Notes under the pieces: model-generated
Databases searched by the model: none
The model's input: only the letters and a program-made list of their open reading frames with translations
What the model was told of the DNA's origin: nothing
Made by a program: the position numbers and the translations under genes
Source of the DNA: a virus
Direction: 5' to 3' (one strand)
Length of the DNA: 32,597 bases
Virus record (IMG/VR): IMGVR_UViG_3300006790_000063
Coordinates: 1 to 32,597 of that record
Shown here: piece by piece, positions 1 through 8,975 of the stretch
Layout of the letters: every line of letters begins with the position of its first letter
How positions within the stretch are numbered: position 1 is the first letter of the stretch

Positions 1-162
1 ATAAATTACAATAAATTTTCACTAGACGATAAACTTGATTATGAATATTCTGGGGTTGATTATGAAACTGCAATTTCAGAATTTGTTAATATGTTAGATA
101 TTAACAATAAGAAAGAGGTAGTTGATTATACATTAGATCTATACAGATTATGCAAAATATAG
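1..162 (+). CDS. C-terminal end of an unidentified protein (partial)
   Basis: The frame is open from the first base to a TAG at 160-162 and gives 53 residues, so the gene begins upstream of the window. The tail is acidic and helical in character, ending in a Leu/Tyr-rich segment (TLDLYRLCKI). It overlaps the next gene by 13 bases, which suggests co-transcription with the glycosyltransferase that follows. A glycosyltransferase C-terminus would fit the context, but the fragment carries no diagnostic motif and I do not assign a function. Confidence 0.6.
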   Translation: MNYNKFSLDDKLDYEYSGVDYETAISEFVNMLDINNKKEVVDYTLDLYRLCKI

Positions 163-911
163 GTATCATTTTATATACACAGGGTAATAATTACAAAAAC
201 TTAACTAAGTGTTTAGAATCATTATCTGATTTTAAAGACAACATTATGGTTGTATGTGACGGCCAATTGCCTCGTTTAGATATTATTAATGATTATAACT
301 GCGTCGAGTTTAGAAAAACGGATCATTTTGCAGGTTGTGTTAATCACGGTCTTCGTCATTTTATTAAAACCGATGTTGAACACATTTTTATTGTTAATGA
401 TAATATTATGGTATTAGACCCTGTAGTATTTGATGAGTTTATAAAAGTTAATGACTATACCAATTTAGACTTTATTGTAGATGGTAACTCTGATAAAAAA
501 CGTCTTACCGTTGAGCTAAAAGATGATTATAGTGTTACGTTAGTTTCAGAGTTTGACGGGTATATTTCTTATCTTAATAAAAATACTGTTAAAAAAGTAG
601 GCTTTCTTGATGAGCGATACAGAACTACTTTTGAATTATTAGATTATTACAAACGGTCTGCTGATGCAGGAATAACCACTCCTTTTGGATGGTTTGCAAC
701 AGTGGGTGGTATGGATATAAACATTTATAAACAAACTAATTACCCAAATTTTGAACACAAACAATTTTCTAAAGACGGGGTGGAAGATAGAATTATTAGA
801 GGAATGAAAGTTTTTAAACTTAAGTTTAAAGCAATGGTTAATGAATTAACTAATATCTTCTCTCAAAAAGATGTAGTCAATAAAATGAAAAATATCGCTA
901 GTAGAAAATAG
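150..911 (+). CDS. Probable family 2-like glycosyltransferase
   Basis: The 253-residue product looks like a small GT-A fold glycosyltransferase. It opens with a beta strand typical of the fold (IGIILYTQGN, residues 4-13), has a central NDNIMVLDP segment near residue 85 in the place where family 2 enzymes carry their metal-binding acidic motif, and a VGFLDERY segment near residue 151 that is very typical of the family. The classical DxD is not clean (NDN), so activity and donor sugar are uncertain. There is no signal peptide, so it should act in the cytoplasm. The start codon overlaps the preceding frame by 13 bases, suggesting translational coupling. Together with the nucleotide-sugar genes elsewhere in the window it probably belongs to a phage glycosylation pathway. 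Confidence 0.65.
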   Translation: MQNIGIILYTQGNNYKNLTKCLESLSDFKDNIMVVCDGQLPRLDIINDYNCVEFRKTDHFAGCVNHGLRHFIKTDVEHIFIVNDNIMVLDPVVFDEFIKVNDYTNLDFIVDGNSDKKRLTVELKDDYSVTLVSEFDGYISYLNKNTVKKVGFLDERYRTTFELLDYYKRSADAGITTPFGWFATVGGMDINIYKQTNYPNFEHKQFSKDGVEDRIIRGMKVFKLKFKAMVNELTNIFSQKDVVNKMKNIASRK

Positions 912-922
912 TTGTAAACTAT

Positions 923-928
923 TATAAT
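923..928 (+). promoter_or_regulatory. Possible -10 box just before gp46
   Basis: A perfect TATAAT ends 8 bases before the ATG of the gp46 gene. The expected -35 position (16-17 bases upstream) has no TTG, so this is weaker than the other promoters in the window. If used, the mRNA would start at or next to the ATG. Confidence 0.4.
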
Positions 929-936
929 AGTAATTA

Positions 937-2739
937 ATGAAGCGAGTTATTTTCAAATCTATTGAAATACAAAACTTCTTATCTGCTGGAACTGAACCTA
1001 TTAAGGTCGATTTTAAGACCGGATTTCATGTAATTACAGGTCTTAACAAAGATAAAGAAGATAGACGCAATGGTGTGGGTAAAAGTACTATTGCTGATTC
1101 TATTAACTTTGCAATTTATGGTAATACTCTTAGAGAATTAAAGAAAGAATTAATTCAAAATAATCTTACTAATCAAACATGTTCAGTAAAATTGGATTTA
1201 GATATAATTACCCCTAATTCTACTAACAATTATTTTATACATAGAACATTATCACCTAACAAGTGCTACATTTATAAAAATAGTGATGATATAACGTTAG
1301 ATTCAATTATTAACACTAACGAATATATAAGAGAGTTAATTAATTGTTCAGAAGATGTATTTCAAAATACCGTTATAATGACCTTAAACAATACTATACC
1401 TTTTATGGGTAAGAAGAAGGTCGAAAAACGAAAATTTATTGAAGGTATTTTTAATTTAGGTATTTTTAGTGAAATGATATCTAACTTACGTAGTGATTAT
1501 AATGATACTAAAAAAGATTTTGATATAAAGTCTACAATTTTTACTGAAACAGAATCAACGGTAAAAAATTATAAATTACAACATACTAATATATTAAATG
1601 AACGTAAAGAAAAATTACAACGTTATAAAAATCGTTCAGAAAATAATAAAAGAGAATTATTAGATATTAGAAGTAAAATAGTCGATATAAGTACCGACTT
1701 AACAGATAATAATAATCAACTTATTAAACAATTAGAAAGTAAAGGACCACTTTTACAATCTAAACGTGACAATTTACTAAGACAAGTTACTACCATTGAC
1801 GTTGAAAATGACTCTTACCGTCAATCAATTAATAAAATTAATGCAGATGAAGATGTGTGTCCTGTATGTTTGCATGAAATCACAAACAAAGACAGAGACC
1901 ATGTAGAAGAAGAAAAAACCACAATTCAAAAGAAAATTGATAGTAATATAGAATTAAAAAAGAAATATCAAGATAGTGTATTAAAGATCGATCAAGGCAT
2001 TAAAAAAATACACAAAACTATTAATACACTAAATCAAAAAAATAGAGATATTGTTAATCAACTTAATGAACAAAAATTAATTAAAGAAAAAGCTAAACAA
2101 TTAGTTGAATGGCAACAACAACTAAAAATTGATATTAAAGAACTTAAAAGTACCGATACTGGTTTAGATAAAATTATAGAAGAAAGTGAAGCTAAATTAG
2201 CTGAAGTTCATAGTAAGCTTGAAACTACTAAAAAGAAAATTAACATGCTTGATGTAGTTAAGTATGTTGTTTCAGAAGAAGGGGTAAAATCATACATTGT
2301 TAAGAAAATGTTGAATATTTTTAACAGTAGATTAGCTCATTATCTTCAAAAAATGGATAGTAATTGTGTTTGCTATTTTAATGAATATTTTGAAGAACAA
2401 ATTATAAATGAAAAAGGAAAAATTTGCTCGTACTTTAACTTTTCTGGAGCTGAGCGGAAAAATATTGATTTGGCTTGTTTATTTGCTTTTATGGATATAA
2501 GACGGCTTCAAGGTGACGTTACATATAACTTTAGTATGTATGACGAACTTTTTGATAGTAGTTTAGATGAACGTGGAGTTGAATTAGTTATTAATATTCT
2601 TAAAGAACGCGTTGAGCAGTATAAAGAGTGTGTAATGGTAATTAGTCACAGAAAAGAAAGCGTTAAAGCAGCACAAGGTGAAATTATTTTTCTAGAAAAA
2701 GATAACGGCATAACTAGAAGAGTTCAGTACAACGAGTAA
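937..2739 (+). CDS. 46: Recombination endonuclease subunit gp46 (SbcC/Rad50-like ATPase)
   Basis: The 600-residue protein has the full Rad50/SbcC plan. The Walker A motif is GVGKST at residues 46-51; long coiled-coil arms flank a zinc hook CPVC at 308-311; an ABC signature (FSGAER) lies near residue 502; and a Walker B-like DELFD lies near residue 530. With gp47 nuclease it would process DNA ends for recombination-dependent replication and help degrade host DNA, as known for T4. It is slightly longer than T4 gp46 (560). The gp47 partner is not in the window and may lie just upstream. A TATAAT ends 8 bases before the ATG and there is no clear Shine-Dalgarno sequence. Confidence 0.93.
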   Translation: MKRVIFKSIEIQNFLSAGTEPIKVDFKTGFHVITGLNKDKEDRRNGVGKSTIADSINFAIYGNTLRELKKELIQNNLTNQTCSVKLDLDIITPNSTNNYFIHRTLSPNKCYIYKNSDDITLDSIINTNEYIRELINCSEDVFQNTVIMTLNNTIPFMGKKKVEKRKFIEGIFNLGIFSEMISNLRSDYNDTKKDFDIKSTIFTETESTVKNYKLQHTNILNERKEKLQRYKNRSENNKRELLDIRSKIVDISTDLTDNNNQLIKQLESKGPLLQSKRDNLLRQVTTIDVENDSYRQSINKINADEDVCPVCLHEITNKDRDHVEEEKTTIQKKIDSNIELKKKYQDSVLKIDQGIKKIHKTINTLNQKNRDIVNQLNEQKLIKEKAKQLVEWQQQLKIDIKELKSTDTGLDKIIEESEAKLAEVHSKLETTKKKINMLDVVKYVVSEEGVKSYIVKKMLNIFNSRLAHYLQKMDSNCVCYFNEYFEEQIINEKGKICSYFNFSGAERKNIDLACLFAFMDIRRLQGDVTYNFSMYDELFDSSLDERGVELVINILKERVEQYKECVMVISHRKESVKAAQGEIIFLEKDNGITRRVQYNE

Positions 2740-2748
2740 ATAGATATA

Positions 2749-3978
2749 ATGTTTAATCCAGGACAACAGGGGTCTCCGTTTATGCCTAAAGACCAAGGCA
2801 GGCCATTTGGTAACCCTTTTGGTAATATAGGCTTTACCCCTCCCCCACCACCTACCGATATTTCAGATCCACGTAGAGCAAGTCAACTGCCTAGATTTTT
2901 GAATTATGTGGCTGATTATGGTGGGTGTGGTTTTTGGAGATGCATGTGGCCAGAATATTTGTTAAATGCAGACGGTAGATGTGTTGTACAAACATCAACA
3001 TTAATGGTAGCTGATCCAAATTTTTATAAACATATTCAAGCTATTAAGTTTCAAAGACAAGCAGCACCTCATCAAAGAGAGTTTATTAAGTTTGTTAAAA
3101 ATCTTTCGAATGAACATAAGTTTAGAGTGATTTATGAAATTGATGATTTACCTTTTAGGGAAGATATACCTGATTATAATAAACATAAATTTGCATTTAC
3201 AAGTGATGAAATAAGAGAGTCGTTGCAAGAAATTATGGAAACTTGCGGTAACATGTCAGTAACTTGCAAGTTTATGAAAGAGTATTTTCAGTCTAAACTT
3301 GACCCAGCTGTTAAGATTGATGTAATACCTAATTTTATTCCCAAGTTTTGGATTGGTAATTATTACAATCGTCAAAAAATTGAGGAAGATTATGATAGAA
3401 ATAAAAAACGACCACGTATTTGTTGGTCTGGTAGCGGGGCTCATATCGATGTTGATAACCGAATAAAAGGAAAAGACGATTTTTACCATATTAATGATGT
3501 AGTTAGAAAGACGGTTAATGATTTTAGATGGGTATTTTTTGGTGGTATATCAAAAGCATTAGCTGATTTGGTACATTCCGGTAAGGTCGAATTTATACCA
3601 TGGGCACCATTATATAATTACCCCGAAAAATTATATACTTCAAACATCAACATGTTTATTGCTCCACTGTGCAATAATAATTTTAATAAAGCTAAAAGTG
3701 ATCTAAAATATATTGAAGCTTCTGCTTTAGGTTTACCTATTGCTTGTCAAGACATTTGTACATACGAAGATGCTCCGATAAAATTCAATACCGGGGATGA
3801 AATGATTGACAAAATTAAGGAAACTTTATCAGATGAAAGACGGTTTATCAAAGAATCTGTAAACGGTAGAAATGTTGCCGAGGGTAGGTTTTTAGAAACC
3901 GAAAAGAATCTTTATCAATATTACGATAACTACATGTATGATCAAGGTGATCCAAAACGCAAGTATTTAAAACCTTGA
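2749..3978 (+). CDS. GT4-like glycosyltransferase with Pro/Gly-rich N-terminus
   Basis: The 409-residue product begins with a Gly/Pro-rich low-complexity stretch (residues 1-40, including a run of five prolines). A GT-B-like glycosyltransferase body follows: a WSGSGAHID segment near residue 225, a WVFFGG strand near residue 260, and the C-terminal donor-binding region KSDLKYIEASALGLPI near residue 320, which is the E(x)7-type signature area of family 4 enzymes. I have seen similar proteins near the polymerase gene in marine T4-like phages. Substrate is unknown. It starts 9 bases after the gp46 stop, without a good Shine-Dalgarno sequence, so it is probably read through from gp46. Confidence 0.7.
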   Translation: MFNPGQQGSPFMPKDQGRPFGNPFGNIGFTPPPPPTDISDPRRASQLPRFLNYVADYGGCGFWRCMWPEYLLNADGRCVVQTSTLMVADPNFYKHIQAIKFQRQAAPHQREFIKFVKNLSNEHKFRVIYEIDDLPFREDIPDYNKHKFAFTSDEIRESLQEIMETCGNMSVTCKFMKEYFQSKLDPAVKIDVIPNFIPKFWIGNYYNRQKIEEDYDRNKKRPRICWSGSGAHIDVDNRIKGKDDFYHINDVVRKTVNDFRWVFFGGISKALADLVHSGKVEFIPWAPLYNYPEKLYTSNINMFIAPLCNNNFNKAKSDLKYIEASALGLPIACQDICTYEDAPIKFNTGDEMIDKIKETLSDERRFIKESVNGRNVAEGRFLETEKNLYQYYDNYMYDQGDPKRKYLKP

Positions 3979-4002
3979 CGATTTACAGCTAGTTCATATA
4001 CT
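3975..4002 (+). promoter_or_regulatory. Sigma70-type promoter abutting gp43
   Basis: TTGACG (3975-3980), a 16-base spacer and TATACT (3997-4002) are followed after only 6 bases by the polymerase ATG. The predicted start of transcription falls at the start codon, giving a leaderless message. Confidence 0.7.
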
Positions 4003-4008
4003 ATTTGA

Positions 4009-6597
4009 ATGTATAGAAATGTAGTCTATGAATCTTCTAAAGAGCAAATGCGTTTATTTACCTGGGACGAGGACGGTAAACGTATTGTTGTTACTCAAAG
4101 CTACAATCCCTACCTTTATATTGAACCTAAAGACAATAGGCATAAAACTGCTGAATCAATTTACAAGTCTCCATTACGTAAGTTAGTATTCAAACGTGAT
4201 GCAGAACGTAGACAATTTATTCGACAGAATAAAATCAAACGTTTGTTTGAGAACTTACCAGCTAAACAACAGTTCTTGTTAGATAACTTTTGGCAAGTTA
4301 ACGAAACTGAAGACTTTACTAAGAATGATATCAAAATGTTGTTGCTTGATATCGAGACTTACTCACCAGATAGCTTTCCTAACGTTGAAAATGCTAATCA
4401 CCCGATCAATGTTATTACAGTTTATGATAATCTAGAGAAAAAGTTCTATTCGTGGGGTACTAAAGAGTATACAGGTAAAGGTAGACCAGATTTGGTGTAC
4501 AAATACTGTGTATCTGAACGTCAATTGTTCAAAGACTTTTTGGACTATCTTGAAAAAGACTATCCTGACATTTTAAGTGGTTGGAACTCTGAGTTCTTCG
4601 ACATTCCGTATATTATTAAACGTTGTGAACGTATAATGGGTGAAGAAGAAATGAAAAGACTATCACCAGTTGGTAATGTTCATTACAGATCAATTATGGG
4701 TCAGTTTGGTAGGCAACAAATTAAGTGGTTTATTGAAGGTATTGCATTGCTTGACTACTTAGATGTGTATCGCAAGTTTGCTCCATTACGTGAGTCATAC
4801 AAACTTGATGCAATTGGTGAACTTGAGTTGGGTGAACGTAAGGTTGACTACGGGGGTATGGATCTAGCAACGTTATCTGAAAAGGATTGGAACAAATTTA
4901 TTGATTACAACGTTCAGGACGTAAACCTACTAGTTAGGTTGGAAGAAAAACTGCAGTATATTGGGTTGGTACGAATGTTAGCTTATGTTGGTTGTACCAC
5001 ATTTGATGCAGCTATGGGTGCATTATCAGTAATCAATGGTGCGTTTTGTATTCGAGCTAGACATCGTAAGCAGATCATACCTACTTTTATTCGAGGTGAA
5101 GATACTGGTAAGAATCCCGGTGCATATGTTGGTGAACCTCAACAAGGGTTTCAAAACTATGTGTTATCGTTTGATGCAAACAGTCTATACCCGAATGTGA
5201 TGATTACACTTAACCTATCACCAGAAACTAAGATAGGTAAAATTCTAGAAAAAACTGACGATATGGTTGTTATGGAACTAATCAATGGTAAAGTAAAAGA
5301 GTTTACGATACCCGTGTTTAGTAAAATGATTAAGGACCATAAACTGACTATTAGTAAAGCTAACATTGTATTTCACCAGAAAGAAAAAGGTATCATACCA
5401 GAAATTGTAGATTATTATTATCAAAAACGTAAAGTGTTCAAAGATGAATATACGGACTTGAAGATTAAACATGCTGCTATGAAAAAGTCAGACCCCGACT
5501 ATGACGAAATTGGGGTTCATGCTCAACGAGCTGGTACAAAACAATTAACAGTAAAAATTCTTATCAATTCTATATATGGATACTTCGGTAACAAAAATGC
5601 ACCAATTGGTGATGATGATATTGCGTCGTCTGTTACATTAAGTGGCCAAGCAGTAATCAAACAGAGTAATGTAATTATCAAAAACTTTATTAAACTAAAG
5701 ACGGGACTATCAGATGAAGATCTTAAGAAGAAAGACCCTATTATTTACAACGACACGGACTCATCATATGCCTCGATCGAGTTACTTATCAAACATTTGG
5801 GACTTAACTTTAAAAATGAAAAGGGTGAAGTACATGAGGACATATATAAACTTGAAGATGAGTTGGTTGAATACCTAAACAAAGAAATTATGGTTTGGGG
5901 TAAGAAATCGTTCAATAGTAAAGATTGTCGGTTTATGTTCAAACGTGAGTGTATAGGTGAAGTTGGTATATTCTTACAGAAGAAACGTTACGTTCTCAAC
6001 ATACTTGATGACGAAGGTGCTAAGATTAATAAAACGAAGTATACTGGGGTAGAGGTAGTGAGAACTACCTTGCCTAACTCGTTAAAACCACATATGAAAA
6101 ATGTGATTGAAACTATGCTTAGTACTCAAGATTATCAACAAACTAATGAGGCAATGAAAGTGGTATATGATAAGTTTAAGGAACTAGGGGTCAATGAAAT
6201 TGCATCAGTTATGGGTATTAAGGGTTATGAAAAGTATGCATCACAATGCGAGGGTATGACAACTGTAAAAGGTATGCCTATACATTGTAAAGCAAGTTAC
6301 TTCTATAACAAATTATTGAAAGCTAATAAACTTAGTAAAAAATATGAAACTATTGGTTCGGGAGACAAGGTTAGGTTCTTTTATGTTAAAAAACCTAACA
6401 AATATAATATTGAGTGTATTGCATTTAAATATGAGTGGCCAGAAGAGTTTAATAAGTTCTTTAAACCAGATTATGACAAGATTTTTGAAAAGTTAATTTT
6501 TCAACCCATTGAACGTTTTTATACAGCTGTAAATTGGAAATGTTATTTACCCAATCAAGCTGTTCAATGTGATCTATTTAGTTTATTAGGAGAATAA
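4009..6597 (+). CDS. 43: Family B DNA polymerase gp43
   Basis: The 862-residue protein is the replicative polymerase with 3'-5' proofreading. Exonuclease motifs are Exo I DIET (114-117), Exo II in the segment GWNSEFFDIPY near residue 198, and Exo III YNVQD near residue 302. Polymerase motif A is DANSLYPN (389-396), motif B is KILINSIYGYFGNK starting at 516, and motif C is NDTDS with the two catalytic aspartates at 582 and 584. The C-terminus ends DLFSLLGE, a hydrophobic tail like the clamp-binding tail of T4 gp43. It is a little shorter than T4 gp43 (898 residues), with no break or intein seen. A close-fitting sigma70-type promoter precedes it, and there is no Shine-Dalgarno sequence. Confidence 0.97.
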   Translation: MYRNVVYESSKEQMRLFTWDEDGKRIVVTQSYNPYLYIEPKDNRHKTAESIYKSPLRKLVFKRDAERRQFIRQNKIKRLFENLPAKQQFLLDNFWQVNETEDFTKNDIKMLLLDIETYSPDSFPNVENANHPINVITVYDNLEKKFYSWGTKEYTGKGRPDLVYKYCVSERQLFKDFLDYLEKDYPDILSGWNSEFFDIPYIIKRCERIMGEEEMKRLSPVGNVHYRSIMGQFGRQQIKWFIEGIALLDYLDVYRKFAPLRESYKLDAIGELELGERKVDYGGMDLATLSEKDWNKFIDYNVQDVNLLVRLEEKLQYIGLVRMLAYVGCTTFDAAMGALSVINGAFCIRARHRKQIIPTFIRGEDTGKNPGAYVGEPQQGFQNYVLSFDANSLYPNVMITLNLSPETKIGKILEKTDDMVVMELINGKVKEFTIPVFSKMIKDHKLTISKANIVFHQKEKGIIPEIVDYYYQKRKVFKDEYTDLKIKHAAMKKSDPDYDEIGVHAQRAGTKQLTVKILINSIYGYFGNKNAPIGDDDIASSVTLSGQAVIKQSNVIIKNFIKLKTGLSDEDLKKKDPIIYNDTDSSYASIELLIKHLGLNFKNEKGEVHEDIYKLEDELVEYLNKEIMVWGKKSFNSKDCRFMFKRECIGEVGIFLQKKRYVLNILDDEGAKINKTKYTGVEVVRTTLPNSLKPHMKNVIETMLSTQDYQQTNEAMKVVYDKFKELGVNEIASVMGIKGYEKYASQCEGMTTVKGMPIHCKASYFYNKLLKANKLSKKYETIGSGDKVRFFYVKKPNKYNIECIAFKYEWPEEFNKFFKPDYDKIFEKLIFQPIERFYTAVNWKCYLPNQAVQCDLFSLLGE

Positions 6598-6600
6598 AAA

Positions 6601-7368
6601 ATGAGAAAAGGAATTATATTAGCAGGAGGTAAAGGTAGTAGGTTATACCCGTTAACTTACGGAACTACAAAAGCACTTTTACCTGTATACGACAAACCGT
6701 TAATTCATTACCCAATTGCAACTTTAAAATCATTTGGTATCCATGAAATTTTAATTATTGGTTCTTCTGTACAACATTGTGAAGGATTTAAACATGCAAC
6801 TAAAGATATTAAAGACGTGGAATTTGATTTTGCTGTTCAAAAAGAGGCAAAAGGTATTTGTGATGCATTTATAGTTGGTGAAGAATTTTGCGATAATAAA
6901 CCAGTAACTTTGATGTTAGGTGATAACATATTTGATGGTATGTTCCCACCACTTAGATCTGTTAATACTGTGTATGGTGTTACCGTGGATGATCCCAAAG
7001 CATACGGAGTGGTCGATTTTGATGCCACTGGTACAGATATAGTGGGTATCGTTGAAAAGCCAGACGTACCTCCTTCGAAGTATGCTGTACCCGGGTTATA
7101 TCATTTTGATAATCGGGTTTGTGAATTTGCTAAATTAGTAAAACCATCAGCTAGAGGTGAACTTGAAATTACCGATTTAATAACCATCTATATACAGGAA
7201 AACTTTTTAGGTAAATCTGGTCATAGCATGAAAGTTGATATATTACCTAATGATATGGTCTGGTTTGATTGTGGTACATTCGATCATTTGTTAGAAGCTG
7301 GTAATTATGTACAAGCAATTCAACATAGAACTGGAAGAGTGGTTGGAAATGTAGGGAACATAAACTAA
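6601..7368 (+). CDS. rmlA: Glucose-1-phosphate thymidylyltransferase-like enzyme (RmlA-like)
   Basis: The 255-residue protein is a sugar-1-phosphate nucleotidyltransferase. The N-terminal signature GGKGSRLYPLT (residues 9-19) is followed by TKALLPVYDKPLIHYP, nearly identical to the RmlA family pattern. GDNIF near residue 102, DDPKAYGVVDFD near residue 126, GLYHFDN near residue 165 and WFDCGTFDHLLEA near residue 221 complete it. RmlA makes dTDP-glucose, the substrate of RmlB, which is also encoded here (20594-21529). Bacterial RmlA is usually about 290 residues, so the C-terminal helices appear to be missing. It follows the polymerase by 3 bases and has a real Shine-Dalgarno sequence (AGGAGA, 6588-6593), unlike the genes with adjacent promoters. 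Confidence 0.88.
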   Translation: MRKGIILAGGKGSRLYPLTYGTTKALLPVYDKPLIHYPIATLKSFGIHEILIIGSSVQHCEGFKHATKDIKDVEFDFAVQKEAKGICDAFIVGEEFCDNKPVTLMLGDNIFDGMFPPLRSVNTVYGVTVDDPKAYGVVDFDATGTDIVGIVEKPDVPPSKYAVPGLYHFDNRVCEFAKLVKPSARGELEITDLITIYIQENFLGKSGHSMKVDILPNDMVWFDCGTFDHLLEAGNYVQAIQHRTGRVVGNVGNIN

Positions 7369-7377
7369 TATAAGAAG

Positions 7378-7752
7378 ATGTCGGACATTAATATCAAAAT
7401 TCTTATCGATGGAACGGGACGCACAATTATTGGTGAACTTGTAGAGGACACCGAGACACAGATTGTGTTAAAAAACGCAGCAACAATTTACGTGCAGCCT
7501 AATGAAGCAGGCCAACTACAGGTTCAAACAATTCCTCTTTTCTTTAAAGAGTTTATGACCTTGGATGGAAGAGAACAGGGTGTTGATTATAGGTTTAATA
7601 AGAGTCAAGTTACCGAGACAAATGCCGGTGATATTCTTGATAATAAACTTATTACTCAATATGAAAAGATTAAAGAAAACATCACAGCTCCAGATGAACC
7701 TCAAGCGACGCCGGAAAATACAGAAGATGTAGTAAAACTTTTTGATGATTAG
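7378..7752 (+). CDS. Conserved small phage protein, unknown function
   Basis: The 124-residue product has a beta-rich N-terminal half (IKILIDGTGRTIIGELVEDT, residues 5-24, then IVLKNAATIYVQP), which looks like a small Sm-like or OB-like barrel, and an acidic C-terminal tail ending VVKLFDD. I recall similar small proteins in marine T4-like phages but know no function. The hydrophobic-acidic end could be a clamp- or polymerase-binding tail; that is speculation. It is the last gene before a strong terminator at 7773-7797. A weak promoter (TTGGAA 7343-7348, 17 bases, TAATAT 7366-7371) ends 6 bases before the ATG. Confidence 0.75.
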   Translation: MSDINIKILIDGTGRTIIGELVEDTETQIVLKNAATIYVQPNEAGQLQVQTIPLFFKEFMTLDGREQGVDYRFNKSQVTETNAGDILDNKLITQYEKIKENITAPDEPQATPENTEDVVKLFDD

Positions 7753-7772
7753 TGTTTCCTTTCTTTCTTTTT

Positions 7773-7797
7773 ACCCCCGGTCCGCCGGGGGTTTTTT
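7773..7797 (+). terminator. Rho-independent terminator after the polymerase operon
   Basis: A perfect 8-bp stem (ACCCCCGG at 7773-7780 with CCGGGGGT at 7785-7792) closes a TCCG tetraloop and runs into a six-base T tract. It separates the gp43-rmlA unit from uvsX, whose promoter begins immediately after it. Confidence 0.92.
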
Positions 7798-7798
7798 A

Positions 7799-7826
7799 TT
7801 GACTTTTTTTGGTTCGATGTTATTAT
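7799..7826 (+). promoter_or_regulatory. Promoter abutting uvsX
   Basis: TTGACT (7799-7804), 16 bases, then TATTAT (7821-7826) or the overlapping TATACT (7824-7829). The ATG is 6 bases after TATTAT. The -35 box starts two bases after the T tract of the terminator. Confidence 0.65.
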
Positions 7827-7832
7827 ACTTGT

Positions 7833-8921
7833 ATGTCGAAAAAAGATGAATTAAGTGATGTATTTGCAAGTTTAGATAAACTTAACCCAGAAGCTACTTA
7901 TCTTAAAGACAATGCTCTTTCGAATGTTGACACCTGGTATGATACTGGTTGTTATGCTCTTAATGCTATTCTTGGAGGTAGTTGTCGTGAAGGTGGTGTG
8001 CCTAAAGGTAGGCTAGTTGGGTTTTCTGGACCATCACAGTCCGGTAAAACTTTCATTATTAATAAAATTTTAGGTAAAGCTCAAAAACGTGGTGTAATAC
8101 CGGTAATTTTTGATACAGAGTTTGCAGTAGATACAGCTAGTACTGAAGGTGTTGGTTTAGATGCAGCTAGTACAAAATATGTACCGGTTTATACGGTAGA
8201 ACAATGTAGGAATCAGGTAGTTGCTCTTTTAGATTCTATTAAAGAAAAGGGGTTACAAGGTAAGTTTATTATTTCTATCGACTCTTTAGGTAACTTAGCA
8301 TCTCAAAAAGAAGTAGATGATGCAGCAAAAGACAAATCTGCTATGGACATGGGTCTACGAGCTAAACAACTTAAGTCAATGATGCGTATCCTTACCTATA
8401 AGGCAGGGGCAGCTGGTTGTACTATTCTATTCAGTAACCATACCTATGATGACCCATCTGCTTTGATGCCTTCATTGATTAAACAAGCAGCCGGTGGTAG
8501 TGGGCCACAGTATATGGCTTCTATTCTATGTCAGCTTGCTAAGAAGAACGAACGTCAAGATGCAAGTAACGATGAAGATGAAATTCTACCTGAAGCTCGT
8601 AACTACTCTGGCACAACTCTTAGATTCTTAACTACTAAGAATCGTTTTGTACCACCTTTGTTACAAGCTGAAATTTATCTTAACTATAAATCTGGTTTAG
8701 ATCAGTATAGTGGCGTTAAAGAAATGGCTGTTAATCATAAAGTGTTAACCCAGACAGGATCAACATTTCAAATCGGTATTGAAAGTGAAGATGGTAAACG
8801 AAAAGTTGGTGATAAAATCGGGTATTTTAAAAACTGGCGACGCGATATAGACTTATGGGAAAACTTTATTATTCCCGAACTAGATAAAAAACTAGTTAAA
8901 GCTTACAAATACGGGAAGTAA
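7833..8921 (+). CDS. uvsX: UvsX recombinase (RecA-like)
   Basis: The 362-residue protein is the phage strand-exchange ATPase. Walker A is GPSQSGKT (66-73), a Walker B-like strand is FIISIDSLGNL near residue 148, and a SNHTYDDP segment near residue 206 precedes the glycine-rich DNA-binding loop AAGGSG. It would coat single-stranded DNA and start recombination-dependent replication with gp32 and gp46/47. I chose the ATG at 7833; an upstream TTG at 7809 would add eight residues encoded by the promoter itself and is unlikely. The C-terminus is basic (KKLVKAYKYGK). No UvsY candidate was recognised in the window. Confidence 0.93.
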   Translation: MSKKDELSDVFASLDKLNPEATYLKDNALSNVDTWYDTGCYALNAILGGSCREGGVPKGRLVGFSGPSQSGKTFIINKILGKAQKRGVIPVIFDTEFAVDTASTEGVGLDAASTKYVPVYTVEQCRNQVVALLDSIKEKGLQGKFIISIDSLGNLASQKEVDDAAKDKSAMDMGLRAKQLKSMMRILTYKAGAAGCTILFSNHTYDDPSALMPSLIKQAAGGSGPQYMASILCQLAKKNERQDASNDEDEILPEARNYSGTTLRFLTTKNRFVPPLLQAEIYLNYKSGLDQYSGVKEMAVNHKVLTQTGSTFQIGIESEDGKRKVGDKIGYFKNWRRDIDLWENFIIPELDKKLVKAYKYGK

Positions 8922-8939
8922 TTTCTTTGAACTTGACAG

Positions 8940-8968
8940 TTGATAAACCTATACCAAACAGGTAAATA
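8940..8968 (+). promoter_or_regulatory. Promoter abutting the carbamoyltransferase gene
   Basis: TTGATA (8940-8945), 17 bases, TAAATA (8963-8968), then 7 bases to the ATG. The box could also be read as a late-type element (GGTAAATA, 8961-8968), so the expression class is ambiguous. Confidence 0.5.
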
Positions 8969-8975
8969 GCATTGT

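Noticed and set aside
2745-2750. TATAAT immediately before the 2749 gene
   Set aside because: It overlaps the ATG itself (TATAATG), so it cannot drive a message containing that start codon.
7809-7832. Upstream TTG start for uvsX adding eight residues
   Set aside because: The added codons coincide with the -10 box, and the peptide (MVRCYYTC) is not UvsX-like.
8933-8938. Perfect TTGACA upstream of the carbamoyltransferase gene
   Set aside because: No -10-like hexamer lies 16-18 bases downstream; the TTGATA at 8940 fits better.
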